In this document: in pieces, positions 44,402 through 59,679 of the stretch
Numbering within the stretch: the stretch's first letter is position 1
How the letters are laid out: every line of letters starts with the position of its first letter
NCBI GenBank assembly: GCA_022605425.2
Contig: JAKIMF020000001.1
Span: 2,606,501 to 2,670,500 of the forward strand
Reading direction: 5' to 3'
DNA from: Hamiltosporidium tvaerminnensis
Taxonomy: Eukaryota > Microsporidia > Dubosqiidae
DNA: 64,000 bases
The notes under the pieces: generated by a model
The model's input: only the letters and a program-made list of their open reading frames with translations
What the model was told of the DNA's origin: nothing
Databases searched by the model: none
Program-made: the position numbers and the translations under genes

Positions 44402-46252
44402 TTGATTGATTTTTACTATTTAAGTTTTGCAAAGGTTTTTTTGATACAAAGTGATCCAATTCAACCTCAAGAAATAGAAACATCAACGACCGAATTTCTT
44501 CAAAATAAACAAGAATCTTTCCAAGCGAATCCTCAGACATCTTATTTACATGAAAATTACATACCAGAAGAAAACATAGAAATAAGTTCTTTTGACAATG
44601 CATCACTACATATAACATGCAGCGATGCTAATAAAACTGTAAGTTCAATCTATTCACCTACTCCAATACCAGCATTCCATATTGCGTTTTCCGAAAAGGC
44701 AGGAAAAGAACGAATTTCGGAACATTTTGAAGAGGAATCCATGAAACGAGACGTAGTAAATAAACAATTTACCACAGAAAATACATGCTCTCAACCAATA
44801 ATAAACGATCTGTCTACATTATGTTATGAAGAGGTAAGTATTTTAAATCAGGAATTTCAGCCTGCGAATAAACCAGTAGAAATTCAAATAAATAGATCAA
44901 TACCATATAATGTGAAAGAAAGCGAAACTATTAACAAAACGACATTTTTATCTACAAATAATGAAATTTTGGTTTATGAAGGAATCAAGAATAGGATTGC
45001 AGATGAGCCATCGTTCAATTGTTTTATGAACCAAATAATTTCTGAGAGAAATCTAGATAAAGTAAACCAGGAATCTGTTCAAGTAATAAAACAAGAATTA
45101 CATAGAATTATTTTTAGTTCTGATTCTGTGAATAATTGCACCGAGAATAAATATACTGATGATGGTTTAGACGAGGAAAATATCCTATTCAAGCTTAAAG
45201 ATAAAAATTCAGAATTTTATCGCAACGAATATGAGACATACGAGGGTTTGAAAACAATCTTGAAGTTTAGAACAAAGCTTTTAAAATTCGAAAATACCTT
45301 TCTTTCCGAGCTAGCCACATCTGAATGGGCGAAAATAATCGAACAAAATATGTGTGTCAATCCTCTTGAGAATATTAAAAAATCAAAAATTAATCTAATA
45401 TTTCCGGAGTTAAATCTTTTCTTTGAATCGTTTAAAGCAAACCAGTTTGACTATATTTCGAAAGGGGATATATTATATGTGCATTATCTTTATGAAATTA
45501 TGAGTCTTTTAACATATTCTATTTTTCAAAACAATGAATATTTTCTTAAAAATAAATCAGAGGATGAAATTAGTCGTTCAAAAATCTTAATGAACAGAAG
45601 AATTTTCTTTATGAGAATTTTGATTTCAGAATTGTTTATTTCTTTTGAACAAGATATTTTGAAGGTACAGATTTACCTACTTTAAAATTTATTACATTAT
45701 TTCTCTACTCTTACCCTCAATAGAGCGGTTTACTTTAATACTCTTCTTTTTAAAATAAAAATCCGATATATTTTTAGATTCATATTTGATACAAATATAA
45801 AAACAGGAGAAGATTTTAAAAATAGCTTGCTTTTAGGCCTTATATATCAACTGAAAATGCCCAATGCTTCAAAGTTATTACAAAAAGGATTGTTTGATTT
45901 ATTTCTTAATTATTTTTGTATACCTATTTACATAGATTCGATTCAAGCTCTTATGAACATTTATAGAGATAAATTTGGTAAGGTTTTACAAAATATTTTT
46001 AGCGTAGAAGAAGGAGAAATAAAGAATTTACACCAAAAAATAAATTTGTTAAATTTTTCGCAGAAAACACAAACGCATGACAGTAGAATGCTGGAAATAT
46101 TCTTAGAATTGGAATGCAGAATCAGTAATTTAGAGAGAAGAATTTCGAGAGGTTCTATTCAGTTTATGTCTTTTTACGCAAAAAGAGGCTATGCTAGTGT
46201 TTATAAAAGCATACTCAAACAGGCGGAATTATATTATCGAGTATCTAATTAA
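44402..46252 (+). pseudogene. paralogue of the 660-aa protein, lost ATG and one internal TAA
   Basis: A single frame of 617 codons interrupted only by the TAA at 45683-45685. The paralogue at 20107 aligns straight across this stop. Before it, DILKVQIYLL pairs with DPQKVETYRI; after it, NLLHYF and FRFIFD pair with NTISYY and FRFLFD. The stop falls on a leucine codon of the paralogue, so one base change (TTA to TAA) explains it. At the 5' end a CCC motif stands before a TTG where an ATG is expected, and the frame has no ATG upstream before a TAG at 44372. The N-terminal half is Ser/Thr/Glu/Asn-rich, the C-terminal half helical, ending near RISNLERRISRG with short coiled-coil character. Either a young pseudogene, or a gene using TTG and readthrough, or assembly error. 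Confidence 0.75.
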
Positions 46253-49200
46253 AGTATGTTTTTAAACAAGTGATTCATTTCTTTTATGGTTTTTTATTCG
46301 AATTAGACACCATGTTTGTTTAGATATAGTATATATTTGCTATGTACCTAATTTTATATTTTTTACAACTTATAAATCAAGTATTTTCCCATAAAAGTAT
46401 ATAAATGATTAATCTTTAAAATCCGGAGATTTTTTTTATTTTCGCTTCATTTTAATATTTTTTTATAACTGTAAATTTGATTCAAGATGATTCAGTTTCG
46501 CAGTAAGAAATTCAAACATCTGTCATTTCCGAGTTTGAAATTGTGGTTGAATAATTTCAGTTTAATATGATGATGAAACCGTAATTTTGCTAAAATAGTT
46601 AATATACTGGAGATGAAAGCTATAAAAGTCATATTAATCAGATCATACAATAGCAACGAGAAAATATATAATCTAAATAATTTTAATTTTTCGAGTCCAT
46701 TCATATATTAACGAAGTTTAAAACTGTAAATGTTTTTCCTTAAAACTTTGAAGTAACTTACAAAATCAAAAAGACCTTTTATAGATAAAAGCTTTAGATT
46801 TGCTTGCTTCTCATAAGATAATTTTCTTTTTTTAATTTGTATGAATGCTTTTGTTTTTATTCCTTATATTTAAATTGAACAAAATAAAAACTTGTATGAG
46901 TATATTGTGCATCCAAAATTTTATTGTTACCTCAATTGTAAAAAATTTCAAAATAAAATTTTTACTTAATAGCTTGATTAGACCTTTAATAAAGTATAAT
47001 TTATTTTGCAACAGTTATGAATGCAAAAATAAGTGGCTAGGGTTTAAAATTAGATTTCTACAGCAATTTAAAGAAATCGTAGTTGCATATAAAATCGTTT
47101 TATAAAAAATTTATCATATAAAAATAGGAATATATTAATTTCGAACTTCATATATTTGCAAGATACATGAACCATTTCGTTTATTCTGTTTTACAGAAAT
47201 ACGAATGAATAACCTTTATGTTTTGCAAGAAATAATGATAGTTCATTTTCACGATTTCAGAGAACTTGCATCGTGATAGCAAAATTATAGAGGTATTCTT
47301 GCAAAAATTCAAAAGTTCTATAGGAAATATTAAATTAATATACAAGATCTAAAACTATAGCGTTTTAAAGATTATAAAGTTTCATTGATTCAAAACGACC
47401 AAATGTAGCCTGTAAAAATCAACAGTGCTATTCCACATTGCATTATAGAATACAAAAATATTTAATGTTCATTAACCATCCAAAAATTCTCTGTAATGAT
47501 AAAAAATCTTATATATTTTTAATAAATTATTATCTTTGTACCATAACAATTTTCTGATATTAATATAATTAATAACAGTTTCATTAGTAAATTTTAAATT
47601 TGAAGCTGCTATTTTCAAATATATTAAGATGTTGCAAGATCAATTGTACTTCTAAATTAAAGTTTACAAAAAACTATTTTATTAAAAAACCTAAAAAAAT
47701 TCCAAACATACCTAAAGCTCTCTTAAATACTATGACGCTAAAAATTTATTTTCAAATACCAAGATCTTTGATTCTTGTTCTGTTTTTTGAGGCATTTTTA
47801 GGGCAACTTAATTTCCAAAGAGGTTTTTAAATGTGTTTATGTCTCTTTTCAGAATATATTTTTGAAATACTCTGTATTACATATTGCATTTACATAAAAA
47901 AAAAAATTAATCGATGCCAAATAGCTATAGAATACGTCTAACGAAATTCTTGTATTTTCAATAATAAATTTATTTTAATGTTTCAATATTGACAAGAGAT
48001 GCTTTTTTTAGTATGCTTCAAAAAAGCAACATTTATTAACATAGAAATCAGTATATACTATAAAAGTTCGACTTTATGTAATTTATAGGCAGAGTTAAAT
48101 GACTTATAAATATCTGGATGGTAACTGCAAAAATAACTGTATATATCGTTTTATATGCTGATGCACTATAGTTTTAAATGGAAAAATAATTTAGTTTGTG
48201 CATTTAAATTTATAATTTTTTTGCAATTGCCTATGAACACCAGTAATTTATTTGGTAAAAACTTTCTAACGAATAGTTTCTCTAATATTTATATTGAATA
48301 CAAAAAAACAAATGGCTTTTATATTTAGGACATATTTACAAAATAACCACTCTTTAATGACAAATGGTATCATTTAATATGTATATTCAATAAAGCTTTA
48401 CATTTTAACGCTGTGAATATAAATTTACAGACTTTTTAAATTTATCTTGAAATAGTTGAGATTTGTGTGAAAACAACAAAAATGACTGGTATAATTCAAG
48501 AGACAAATATTCTGTTTAAGTCAAAATTTTAAACTAAAAAATTGTAAAATACTTTAATAACTCGCTCCTTTTTTTGATTCCAACTTAACTTTTTTTGCAA
48601 CCTTTGTAAGGTTAACGCGTTTAACTGTTATGTTTCATAAAAATTAGAGAAAATTTCGACTTACAGTTAACCTACAATATGTTGATATTTGCTGCATTTC
48701 GAACAGTTTTGATTAGAAGTGTATTTAACAAGAGTTTCGATTTTAAATATTTTAAAGAAACATGCAAGGTATTTTAATCCTTTGTTAATGAAAAAACTAT
48801 TTAAAGCACAATTTATTATTTTTAATATATCTGGTTTTTACTCTCATCGCATCCAAAACTCCAATGATTTGGATTTTTAATAAAACATAATTTTTCGGTA
48901 AAAAGTATTTTTTTTATTATATTTAACATGAATCCTTTTATGAATACTATATAAAACAATATTAAAAACCGTAATTATTCTTTTAGTAAATGATTTAGTT
49001 TATATATTGTAAATTTTAAAAAACATATATGTCTTTATCAAGCAAATCCAGTGCTTTCTAATAGGGAAGTATTCGTTTCGATTCCATGTAATTGAAAGTC
49101 AATATTTTAAAAAATAACACAATGTGCTATATTAAAAGATTTAGCCTCGATAAATCAATATAAACGATTAAAGAAACGCGTCTATCGCTTTTGAGTCAAA

Positions 49201-52200
49201 AACCGCTAATCTTTGTCATGTGTGTAATAAATAAACATTAAAAACATTTTCTTTAGATAAGAATTATTGTATAAGTTTCATTTTAGTCATAAGATGAAGC
49301 ACGTAAAAATTACTGTTGGATATTTGCTGCTTTGAGAACCAATTTTAAATATTTTGAGTAAAATTCTAGTTTTATATTGTATTAAAATGAATTTAACATG
49401 CTCGTACTCTTTCCTCATATGATTCGAAGAGGTAATATGAAAGATTCCACCCATTTTCTTTTTAAATTATTATCTAGAGTTTTAATTCTGTTATTTAGTC
49501 ATGAGGTCAAATTTTCCAAAAAATTATAGTATAATTTAGTATACAACTGATTACGTTTTTCTATTTTTTTAGCCCGAGCTACAATTTATTATATATTTTA
49601 GCTTAGAAACTATATATGATGTGTTGCTTCTAAGAATTGTATTTTTAACAAATATCGATTAGATTTCCGCATAATTCTGCTTAGATAATTTTTCGATATT
49701 TTTACTATGTTCTTCAAAAATTTAAACAAGTTGAATGATCAAATACGCTTTGGACTTAGCAAAGCACCCATGAACTCGAAAAATATAATTCAAATATAAT
49801 TAAAAATTCGAATTTACTTTCCAGATAAAACCGTCTCATCAGTTTTGCTTCACACGAAAGAATGTCATGGTATGCTTTATCAATATTATGTAAAAGATAA
49901 AAGTTGTTCTATCAGACAAAATTAATTTTTTGTATAGATTTGAAAATATAATTACATTTGTTTGAATTATATTGTTTTTGATAATGACTCATTTGGAAAT
50001 TATAAAATTCGTAAATTTTTATAATAATAAAGTAAAAATTACTCGAAATAATTCCACCTACAAAGTTTTTTTTTGCTTTCTTTTAAGCTTGCAAAGTTTT
50101 CTGTAAACAAATTTGAAAATAGTTTACATTTTTATGTTATTAGAATTTTTAAAAAACACAAATGTTTTAAATAACTTTAAAAATGAAACCATCTAACATA
50201 TTAAATCGAATGCTTTTGAACATCTTGATAAATTTTGGAATATTCCCAGGAAGTTCTTATAACAAGAGTTTTAATATTTTGCTTAACTATTTGTGTGCAA
50301 ATAATCGAGCGCTTGGACCCGAAGACTTTCAATCATTAAACGTTTTTTTTTTCCGCTGTATTTATCCTGAAAAAGCAAATATTGTTTCTGTTTTTTACAG
50401 TTTTTATATTTGATTTTTTGAAAAATATTTGAGAACATAAATGATAATATGAGTAACATAAACTTACATCTATTGATATAATTATCAAAAAAGTGTCAAA
50501 TGGCTTAAAATTTGTTGTAAAACCTAAATATTATTTTAAATAAGATTAAAAATAATTTATAACTATGATAAGATTAGATTTATTGATTAAGAATTTATCA
50601 AAATAATATTAGGCTTATTGCTATTTTGATAACTTAAAGTTCCTTGGATTTTTTTATCCATAAAATTCGGTTTATATTCTACGAGAAATCATGCACCAAT
50701 ATTTTTACGACTCAAAAGACATTCAGAAATATAAATGAAACACTTACTATAATATTATGAAGATAATTATGAGTGTATTAATAACTAAAAGAGCCAAATT
50801 ATCAATATATACTTTTGTAATAATCAAATTACAAAACGGAAATAATAGATATTAAGCTGTAAAAAACAAAAACAAGGCATTAAATATATAAATTGACAGT
50901 AAATAAAGGACAAACCTTTATCATATTTTATTTATACACCGATAAATAACTCTAATTTTCTGTGTCTTTACAAACAATATGCGTTTGTCATAAAATATTA
51001 AAATAAAATTTTCAAAATTGCCTAGGTTTTTCATTGTTAGTAAATTTTTAAGCTAATAAGTCGATAAATAAAACTATATATTTACTCATTAAGATTTGTA
51101 TTTATTAATATTAATTCACAAAAGCCTTATTTTTCAAAAGAAAAAAATAATATAAACTTTCGATCAACTCTTATGTTTATAGAGAGGAATAAATATATAC
51201 ACATGTTACCTATTGCCAGTGCTAATTTTATTGTAATGAATATGTTATTTAAACCATATTTTTTCATTTATAAATCTTTCTTATAATTTGTTTTAAATAT
51301 ATAGAGAAAAAAGCAAAGATATACTTATTGCCATTGAAAAAAACTAAATATGTGGCTTCGAACAAAAAATGAAATGTAAGTTTCCTGACCTAATGATCTC
51401 TTTTAAAAACAAATTGATTATTTGTCTGTTGGTGATAGTCATACTAACCGAATATAATAGGACCTTTTATAGATTTTTGTGCCTATTTAAGAAAAATACT
51501 TTTAGTATCAAGCGATACTTTTATTTTTTTAAGTATTTTGATCAGTAGAAAAAAAGAATTAAAAAAATTTTTTTTTCACCAAAATTAAACTTTCAATCTA
51601 TTTTCGTAGGAATTAATTTCTTTCTAAGGAGAAAACCTGCAAAGTTCTTATCTTTTCCTTGAATTTAAATGCTATTTTTTTCATTCTTAGAATCTATTTT
51701 TAAATCATACAATTTCTACTATGTACTTTTCAGTAGTTTTGCATTTAAAACCAAAATAAAATAGCAAAGACTCAAAATACGAATTATCATGATTATCTTA
51801 TATTTACTATCCTAGATTTTTGAATATTTCTTATTCCACATCATAATAAGATATATTGACCATGACCAATAAAAACGATGAACTCTTTTTTTATGTTCTG
51901 GTATGTGTAAATTATATTATTTAAGGAATATTTTTTATTTTGCTAGCTACCATCAAATGTAATATGATTGATGCCAATATATATTTTTTAATATTTAAAC
52001 ATTCTTATAAAAATTTTATTGCACGAATATAAAAAAATTTATTCACAAAAAAATACTGGTTTAAATTTAAAGCACTAGAATTTTAGATTATAAGTTAAGG
52101 AAATAATATGTGGAATTGAAATATTTATATCTTAGATATAAACTTGGCAATATAATGTTTTTTCAGCTTATTTATTAAAAAAATTCCAATTTATCTTTTT

Positions 52201-55200
52201 TTTTGAATATATGAAAGCCTGAATATTTTTTAAGTTATTCATAACATTTTTTAATTCGTAGATCGTTTAGTTTCCTTCACCATGTAGTATCTTCCAACCC
52301 AATAATTGACTTTTAATTAGTTTTAAATACTTGATATTTTATTAAAAAATTCATTATTTCGAGACACCGTTACAATTTATATTTTATGAAGACAATAAAA
52401 TAAAACGGATGTTTTTATTTCAGCCATATTTAAAATAAATTCATACTGAATTAAATATGTTATTAACTATTTTGAAACGTGTCTATTAAAATTGACAATA
52501 AAATGGTATATACCAGTGCGGATATTTTGAAAATCAACTTAATGAATATAATGCACAATATAATAAAATATTAAGATAAATTTCGTTTTTAACTGAATTC
52601 CTAAAATAGGAATACTTCGATAAAATATGTATCAATAGAATATTTCATTTTATATTTTCATTTCAAATTTGTTTATTTTAATGAACGGTATTTCTATTAT
52701 AATCAAATTCAATAAATAACTCATAAAGCAAATTAAAATAACAGTACAAACAAGAAAAAACATCAAAATATTTTCTTTAAAACCGAAAAGATTATTTTGT
52801 ACATCTTATCATAATTTTATTTTTTAAAAACTGTATTTTAAATATTTTAATGCAGTAAAAAATATTGTAAACTACAAATTTAAATTTAATATATTTTTAA
52901 TATAATCGATCCCAAAAATATAAATATCATAAAAGTATTACATATACTATTCGTTAAATAAAACCCTTTGCGATATAATATTTTAGATTATTTTATTCAT
53001 AGAACAGATAAATTAAAATCATTATTATAGAGTTATACCAAATATAATATTTAACGATAAGATTGATTTCATGAAAAATTAAAATAATATTGGAATTCAG
53101 AGAAAGTGTTTTAAAATAGATTTATTGTCATATGTACTATTTTTTGAATTATTTTTAATTTTCAGATTATTTTAAACATTAATGCCATTTTATAATTTTG
53201 TAATTCTGGCTTTTTATAGCTTAAATGGTATGACCGTTGTGACCCATATTATCTTTATTTTCTAAAATAAACTATTTGATTGTATCAGAACCCTCTAACA
53301 GAATATTTTCAACGTTTGCAGTATAACTAGACGCATCACCGTTAAAAACATAAAAGTATATATTTGAAATGTTTAAACCAGCCTGTTTTAAAATCAAATT
53401 ATTTCTTACTATAGTGGGTAGAAATGATAGTTTTTAAATTCAAACAAAAAACAAAATTTTCCAGTGCTTCTATGAAGAAATGGTTGAGACATATAATAAC
53501 ATGTTAAATTACCTTTCCACCTTTTTATTGTTACAGAAACATCCTAATATGAACAATAAAATTTACATTTAAAATTTTATCCTGAAATAGTGATTTAAAC
53601 CGCCAGAGTAAATAAATTAAGAAAATTAAAATTAATATAACAACATATCTAATTTTATAATTTTCTGAAAAAGTCACATTTAATATTTTGAAATAATTTT
53701 GTCCTTATCTTCATTGGAAATATATGTTCTATTATACTTTTCTTTCAAATATACTAGTTAGGAAATACTTGTTGTCATTTTTAGTTAGTACTTTCTAAGT
53801 CTTAGATACACTATTTTAATAAATATATCACACCAGGATCTATCTAACAACCAAAAAAATAATCGATATAAAAGAAATTCTAGTCTGTAAAAACACATTA
53901 CAACTAGAATTTCCATTAAACAAAGTATTTTTATTTCTCCTAACAAAATGATAAATTATATGTGATGCGAGAATATCAAAACCGTCTTTGTTATAACCGT
54001 TTATAATATTTTCTATTACCCTTTATAAATAGAGAATAAATTCTATAAATTGATCATTAAAATTTATTGCAAATATTACTCCCATTTGTTTCAAATACGA
54101 AAAACACTAAAAAATAAAATATGCGCTACTTTTAATTCAATATTAATACAGAAACATAAAAGTATTATACCATGATATAAATAGATGAGCGTTATAACTT
54201 TAAAGGTTTTCCTTTAAAAAATCGTCTAATTTTTGAATAAATATTAAGATTTTGATTATTTAGTTCTGGAATTTGAAAAATGAATTAGAAATAAATTGAA
54301 TCGAGATTTAAATTTTTAAAAAAAATATTTGCATATCCGTGAAAAAATATAGATCTATCAACAAATAACGGTAGATTGGAAGCTTCGAATTAAAACAATT
54401 AAAAACGTTGTGAAATAAACAAAGAAAAGGATATATTGAAAAAAGACTTCGCTACAGATTTTCTTCTACCGGTATTAATCTATAGGCAATCATGTAAAAT
54501 ACTTAGATTAGATTCTTTAAATAAACTTATATAATACAAATTTTGGTTTTCCAGGCTCCTCTCAATAAATCAATATTTTTTTAACATTTGATTAAATGTT
54601 TTTTGCCATTATACGTTTAAACTCTTGGAAATAGTTTTCTTCCTTTGGTTTTTATAGTGAAGTAAAAAGATTTCTTTATTATTAATATTTGTTGTTTTCT
54701 TTGAGAAGACTATTGGTTCTTATGAATCTTTTTAAGAATAATATGTGTTTTCAGACACTAAGAAGTTGTTTTTTTGCAAGTAAATATTCGTTAAGAAATC
54801 AAAAAAATAAGATTTCAAAGGTTATCAAAAGCAAAAATAAATCTCGGAAAAACTTTCCAGGATTTTTAACCCTATTAAAGCAAGCTTAGCACATAGTATT
54901 TGAATTTAAACATAATATCAAAGTATTTTTATCTGAATTGAAATAAACGTTTGGCCACGATATAAAACCAAAGAATTTTTATAGAAACTAGAAAGTGTAT
55001 AATAAGAATCCAATACTCCCAAATCTAGTACCGAGGTATATTATTTAGATTTTTAGTATTTATGTTTAAGATCTTATTCGGGAGAATGATGTTAAAGCTT
55101 TGTTGTTAATACTTTGAAGGCAAAGTAATTGCATCGTTATTATTTAAGACAAAAAAAAGACAACTGCCATTAACAGTTAACAAACAAAATTTTGTTTTGG

Positions 55201-57039
55201 TTTCCTTTATGAGTAATTTTAAACTTATATAACTTATCAGAATTTTTTTTTTTTTTGCTTTTTAGTGTTCATGATTTTTGTGCTAGTTATTATGTTTGGA
55301 TACACCATAATAACAATGATTTTAATAATTTTAAGCTTTATATTTGGTCTTTATAAAATGACTCGTATAGTCTGAATAATTAATATAATACTTTGTTTGA
55401 ATAATTGCAATTAGCATTAAGCTTTAAATTTATTATTTTTATTTAGAAAACAATTTAAAAGTAGTTTTTTAAATATAAAGCACAATTATAACAACCAAAC
55501 TTAAATTTGAACAAAACTTTGTAGAATTCTAGTATTTGTTTTTTTTTAAAAATTTAGTCAGATTTGAGAATTGTTATTTTCGGAGATTGAGGTATAGTTA
55601 AAATATAAATAGAGATTTTTTTTAAAATATTATTTGCACATATACAGATATAATAAAAACCTGGTTTTTTCTAGTAAAGAATATATAAATTATTGTAGTT
55701 TCGTTACTAGAAGAGCATTTTCCAAATACAAATTTTACTATTATATTTTTTTTAACGTATTAAACTAATATTTAAATGTAGTTTTACAAAAGAATGAAAC
55801 AAGTAACTCTTCAAACCAAACTCGAGATAATCTGATAATACTACTGCGTGACTAATAATAATCATTCTGATATTAAAAATTTAAAAAAACCTAAAATTCA
55901 CAAAACATCCAGTATAACTATAAAAATTCAACTATGATAAAAGAAAGTATTAAGGAAGTCTAAGAACTAAGTAGGATTTTATAGCTATCCCGTGCTTTTT
56001 CAAGAATGTCCTTCAATTGACGAAAACATACTTTTTTATGACGCCTGGTCAAATTTCATGATTTAATTTTTTTAACCATGAATTAATTGGTTTTTTTACA
56101 GAAATAAAATCAATAAAATCAAGTAAACTCCTCACAAAAATCTTTTACAGGACATCTTGAGATTTTAAAGATGTGTTTTATTGAAAAATTTTATGATTAT
56201 AAATAGGCTTAATAATTTTCTTCAATATAAGTTGCGCAAAATACAATTTTAAATGAAAGATAGCTCCAAATTAATAATATAGCTAGATAAGAAAAAGCTT
56301 ATCAAATAATTCAATATTCTCATACACATTCTATTTTGTTTGAACGTCTAATTTTCAAATATTTACTTAAATATTTACCATAGAAATAATATTATTCACC
56401 GAAACCATTTTTCGACCCTTGATAAAAAAATATATTGACGAAAAATATGCAAAAATGCTAAACCAGAATCAATAATTTACACAATTTCAGCATATTTCTA
56501 TGAGTTTCTAAATATAATGCTTTTATAAAAACGGTTCATGCTAAATCGTCTAATTAAAAACAAGCAGATAATACCATATAATATATGAATTTTTATAAGA
56601 GTCATTAGAATAAAGTTTTTTTTCGCAAATGGCATCCTACCAGGCGATTATAAATATCACTATATATTCCTAGTTAAAAATTTTTCCATAAAATTCAAGC
56701 TACTTTATTTCGTTTAGAATATCATATTATTACGTTTATATGCCATGATCTATAGTTTTTAATATTATACGTAATTTTAGCTTTATACAGAAACTTTTTC
56801 TCAATACTCTAAAGTCATACCTTAGAGAAATACTAAGGTTTTTAATCCATAATGTACATAAAGAAAGTTAAATATGCGCGGCCTTGTTTTGCGTTTGTAA
56901 GAGCTCTTTAACTAGCATACTTTAGAAAACAAAAATTTTCTATTAGACTTTGTAAAATGTGTATTATAGAAAAGGATAACACTATGAACAAAATAGCTTA
57001 CAGCGAATAAATCTTTGCGACTTAGATTAAGTCTTCTTT
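46253..57039. other. 10.8-kb desert
   Basis: Long AT-rich region without a convincing gene. Open frames of 60-86 codons (for example 46845-47105, 47600-47830, 50183-50413, 54689-54889) have AT-driven composition, no start motif and no recognisable domain. The one at 50183 (starts MKPSNILNRMLLNILINFG) has the most protein-like composition. No tandem repeats of note. Confidence 0.5.
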
Positions 57040-57235
57040 TTTTAGCCTAGACATACAAACAGGTATAACCTGCTACTTAACATTCTGTTGGCGTAAGAAT
57101 GTTATATTTTTGTATCATCCAGAGACTAAGTCTTCCGTTTAGTGTGACTGAACCTAGGCAAGGAATGTTTTTGGATACCGATAACTAAGATTCAGAATAG
57201 GTATAGAATCTAGTTATATAGAAAACTACAAAATT
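57040..57235 (-). mobile_element. second, diverged copy of the GC-rich element
   Basis: Read on the minus strand it shares with the element at 7329-8053 the exact block TAAGTAGCAGGTTATACCTG, flanked in the same order by AGACTTAG, a TATAAAAATA-like stretch, CAAAAACAT..., and GTAGTTTTYTAT (main copy GTAGTTTTTTATGG at 7517). It corresponds to about 7515-7705 of the first copy. The rest is lost or too diverged. No target duplication was found. Confidence 0.7.
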
Positions 57236-59679
57236 ATTTATAGAAAAATCTGCAGGGCTTAAAGATCTTTTCATTTATTAAAAAGTCGTTTAAAACAAAC
57301 AAAAACACTGTTTTTTGATTAAACCAAGGATTCAAACTATAATCATCCCAGAAATTTAACTTTATATTGCTCTTAAGATAGCTTTCCTCGTTGGATGACC
57401 AATTTTAGCCGATATTAATCCAAAAAAATTTTATTATAGGACTAGAATGTTTATAACAATTAGAAAGAGAAATATTTTCTCGGTAAAGTATATTTTTAAC
57501 ACAGAAGAGTAAAATTTCTTTTGAAGTAACTTGTGAGGTTTTCTATTATTAAAAGGGGTAACTTAACCAAACCTGTCTAAAGAATAACTATTAGGTCTTA
57601 TATTTTTCTCTTCAGAGTTAATAAAACAAAAATTAATAAATTTTTATGTTCTGAATTATTTTCCAAAAAACAGGCTCTTCTTTTTTTGTAGTATGAACGA
57701 ATAGGTCTTAATATTCCCTTTAAACCGTTCCATTTAATAAATATACAAGGATACAAAGTTCTCAAACAATCTTAGATTTTTTTTATCTTTTATTCACATA
57801 CACTGTTAATAATCAAAAATAGTCTTCTTTACCGATTTAAACAAATAACTTTTCTCTCGGATTTTTTTTAACTTGCATAGCCATGAAGTATTTTTTAATC
57901 TAATATTCAAGACAATATTCAGATCACGCTTCATTTTATTTAATTTCAAGGGTGCATATAGATCCCTCATTTGCATATTATTATTTAAATTTTGCAAAAT
58001 ATTAGATAATTTAAATTGCTATCACAATATAATTTTCATGTATTAATCATGAGATTTTAGTTTTTAAATACTTATATAACTTTATTAAAAATTGGTGGCA
58101 TTAATCCCGATTTTCTCTAAGAATATTAAAAAACTTAACACAATTTAATTAATATAAACGTCGTTTTGCTTAGTATGTGAATATACTCAATAACCTATTA
58201 TAAAAACCTTTCATACATATATTATGTTTTGTTTTGACAGAGAAAAACATATCTGTAGGAGGTCTCATATATCTAATCATTTCCAAAAAGATTTTTAGAA
58301 ATTTAAAAAAATGTTTGTAAAAACGTCAACAACTTTACAGTTATCAATGAAGGATGATTTCACATAAAAATTCTAAAATTATCGAAAAACCGTAACAAAC
58401 CGCTATTTCAAAACTAAAGAAAATAGATTAATGATCACAGAACTGAGTTATTTAAAACATTTAAAAATAAATTCATTTAGACTGTAAAGTCAATGTTAAC
58501 TTTTGCAAGAATATACTTGTACTTTTTAAATGCAACAAAAATTAAATCCAAATGTACATTAGTTGATTATTAATACTTAAATTATACCAATAAATATATT
58601 TAAAAAAGAAAACTATAAACACATTAATTTTTAGGTTTTAAATTAAATCAATGTACCATTTACCGTCATTTCAAAAATCCATATTGTACAATTTTTATTT
58701 AGTTCAGATGTTAGATTTATACATAATTAATAGTAAGTTTAATGTATATACTTAAATTCGCTGGTGGGTCAATTTTTTACTTTATAAAGGGTATTTTAAA
58801 TACAAAATGGCCAAAAATACTTCTTTGGTTCAAAATGAAGAATTTCCAATATATTTATATAAACGTTATAAATAAATTGGATTTAATAAACCTTTTTCTG
58901 CAAACAAAAATTTTTAATCTAGTTTTGCCAGAATTGATTTAAAATTTCTTTCTTCTAAAAATTTTATGTTTAATACACCGTGGCATAATTCATATCAACG
59001 AATATAGTCGATTCATTACTTAAAACAATATATTTTTCCAAACATCTTTTACTTCTATGCTGCCTCTGTATTTAATATGTTTAAGTTGTAATCAGAGTCA
59101 TTTATTAAAATTATAAATTATTAGAAACATTGGCATATTTAAGATACTTTTGATTTAATTTTATTGTAAAAAAAATATTTGAATTTCTCTAAATTATTTT
59201 GCTACATTTTCTAATGTTTTTCCTGATAAAAAATTTTGTTTTCTATTTCATGATTTAAAATCAGTTAAGAAAAATAGAATTAAAAAAAAACCGACAATAA
59301 AGTAATTAAATATAAATTTTGATTATTTCGCTTTTAAATCTTAGCTTAAGAATAAAATACTAAAACAATTAAAAGATATTTGCAAGAAGAAAGAATTATA
59401 AAAATTATAAAAACAGGGCTTTAAAAAATATTTAGATTGTTTTTATTTAATGCGGTAATAAAAAAATTAACTGCTATGAATATTTTATAAAAAAGGGTCT
59501 CATTAAATATTTTTTCTGTAAATCCCTTTCACCTAGATATATGTAAAATGAATTTTTGAAGTGCAAAAAGAAGTAGCTTATAATGTTTTGAAGAATTTTT
59601 TCGAAAAAATAAAATTATCAGTACAAACTCATTTAAATAATTAGGAAAGTAAAATACAGAAGAATTAGAATGTAATAGT
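57236..59679. other. intergenic desert
   Basis: AT-rich; 60-66 codon frames at 57806-57997 (-) and 58742-58942 (+) have no supporting features. Confidence 0.5.

Noticed and set aside
50183-50413. 76-codon ORF in the 46-57 kb desert
   Set aside because: Has an ATG and fairly natural composition, but no start motif, no signal peptide and no recognisable domain; not listed as a gene.
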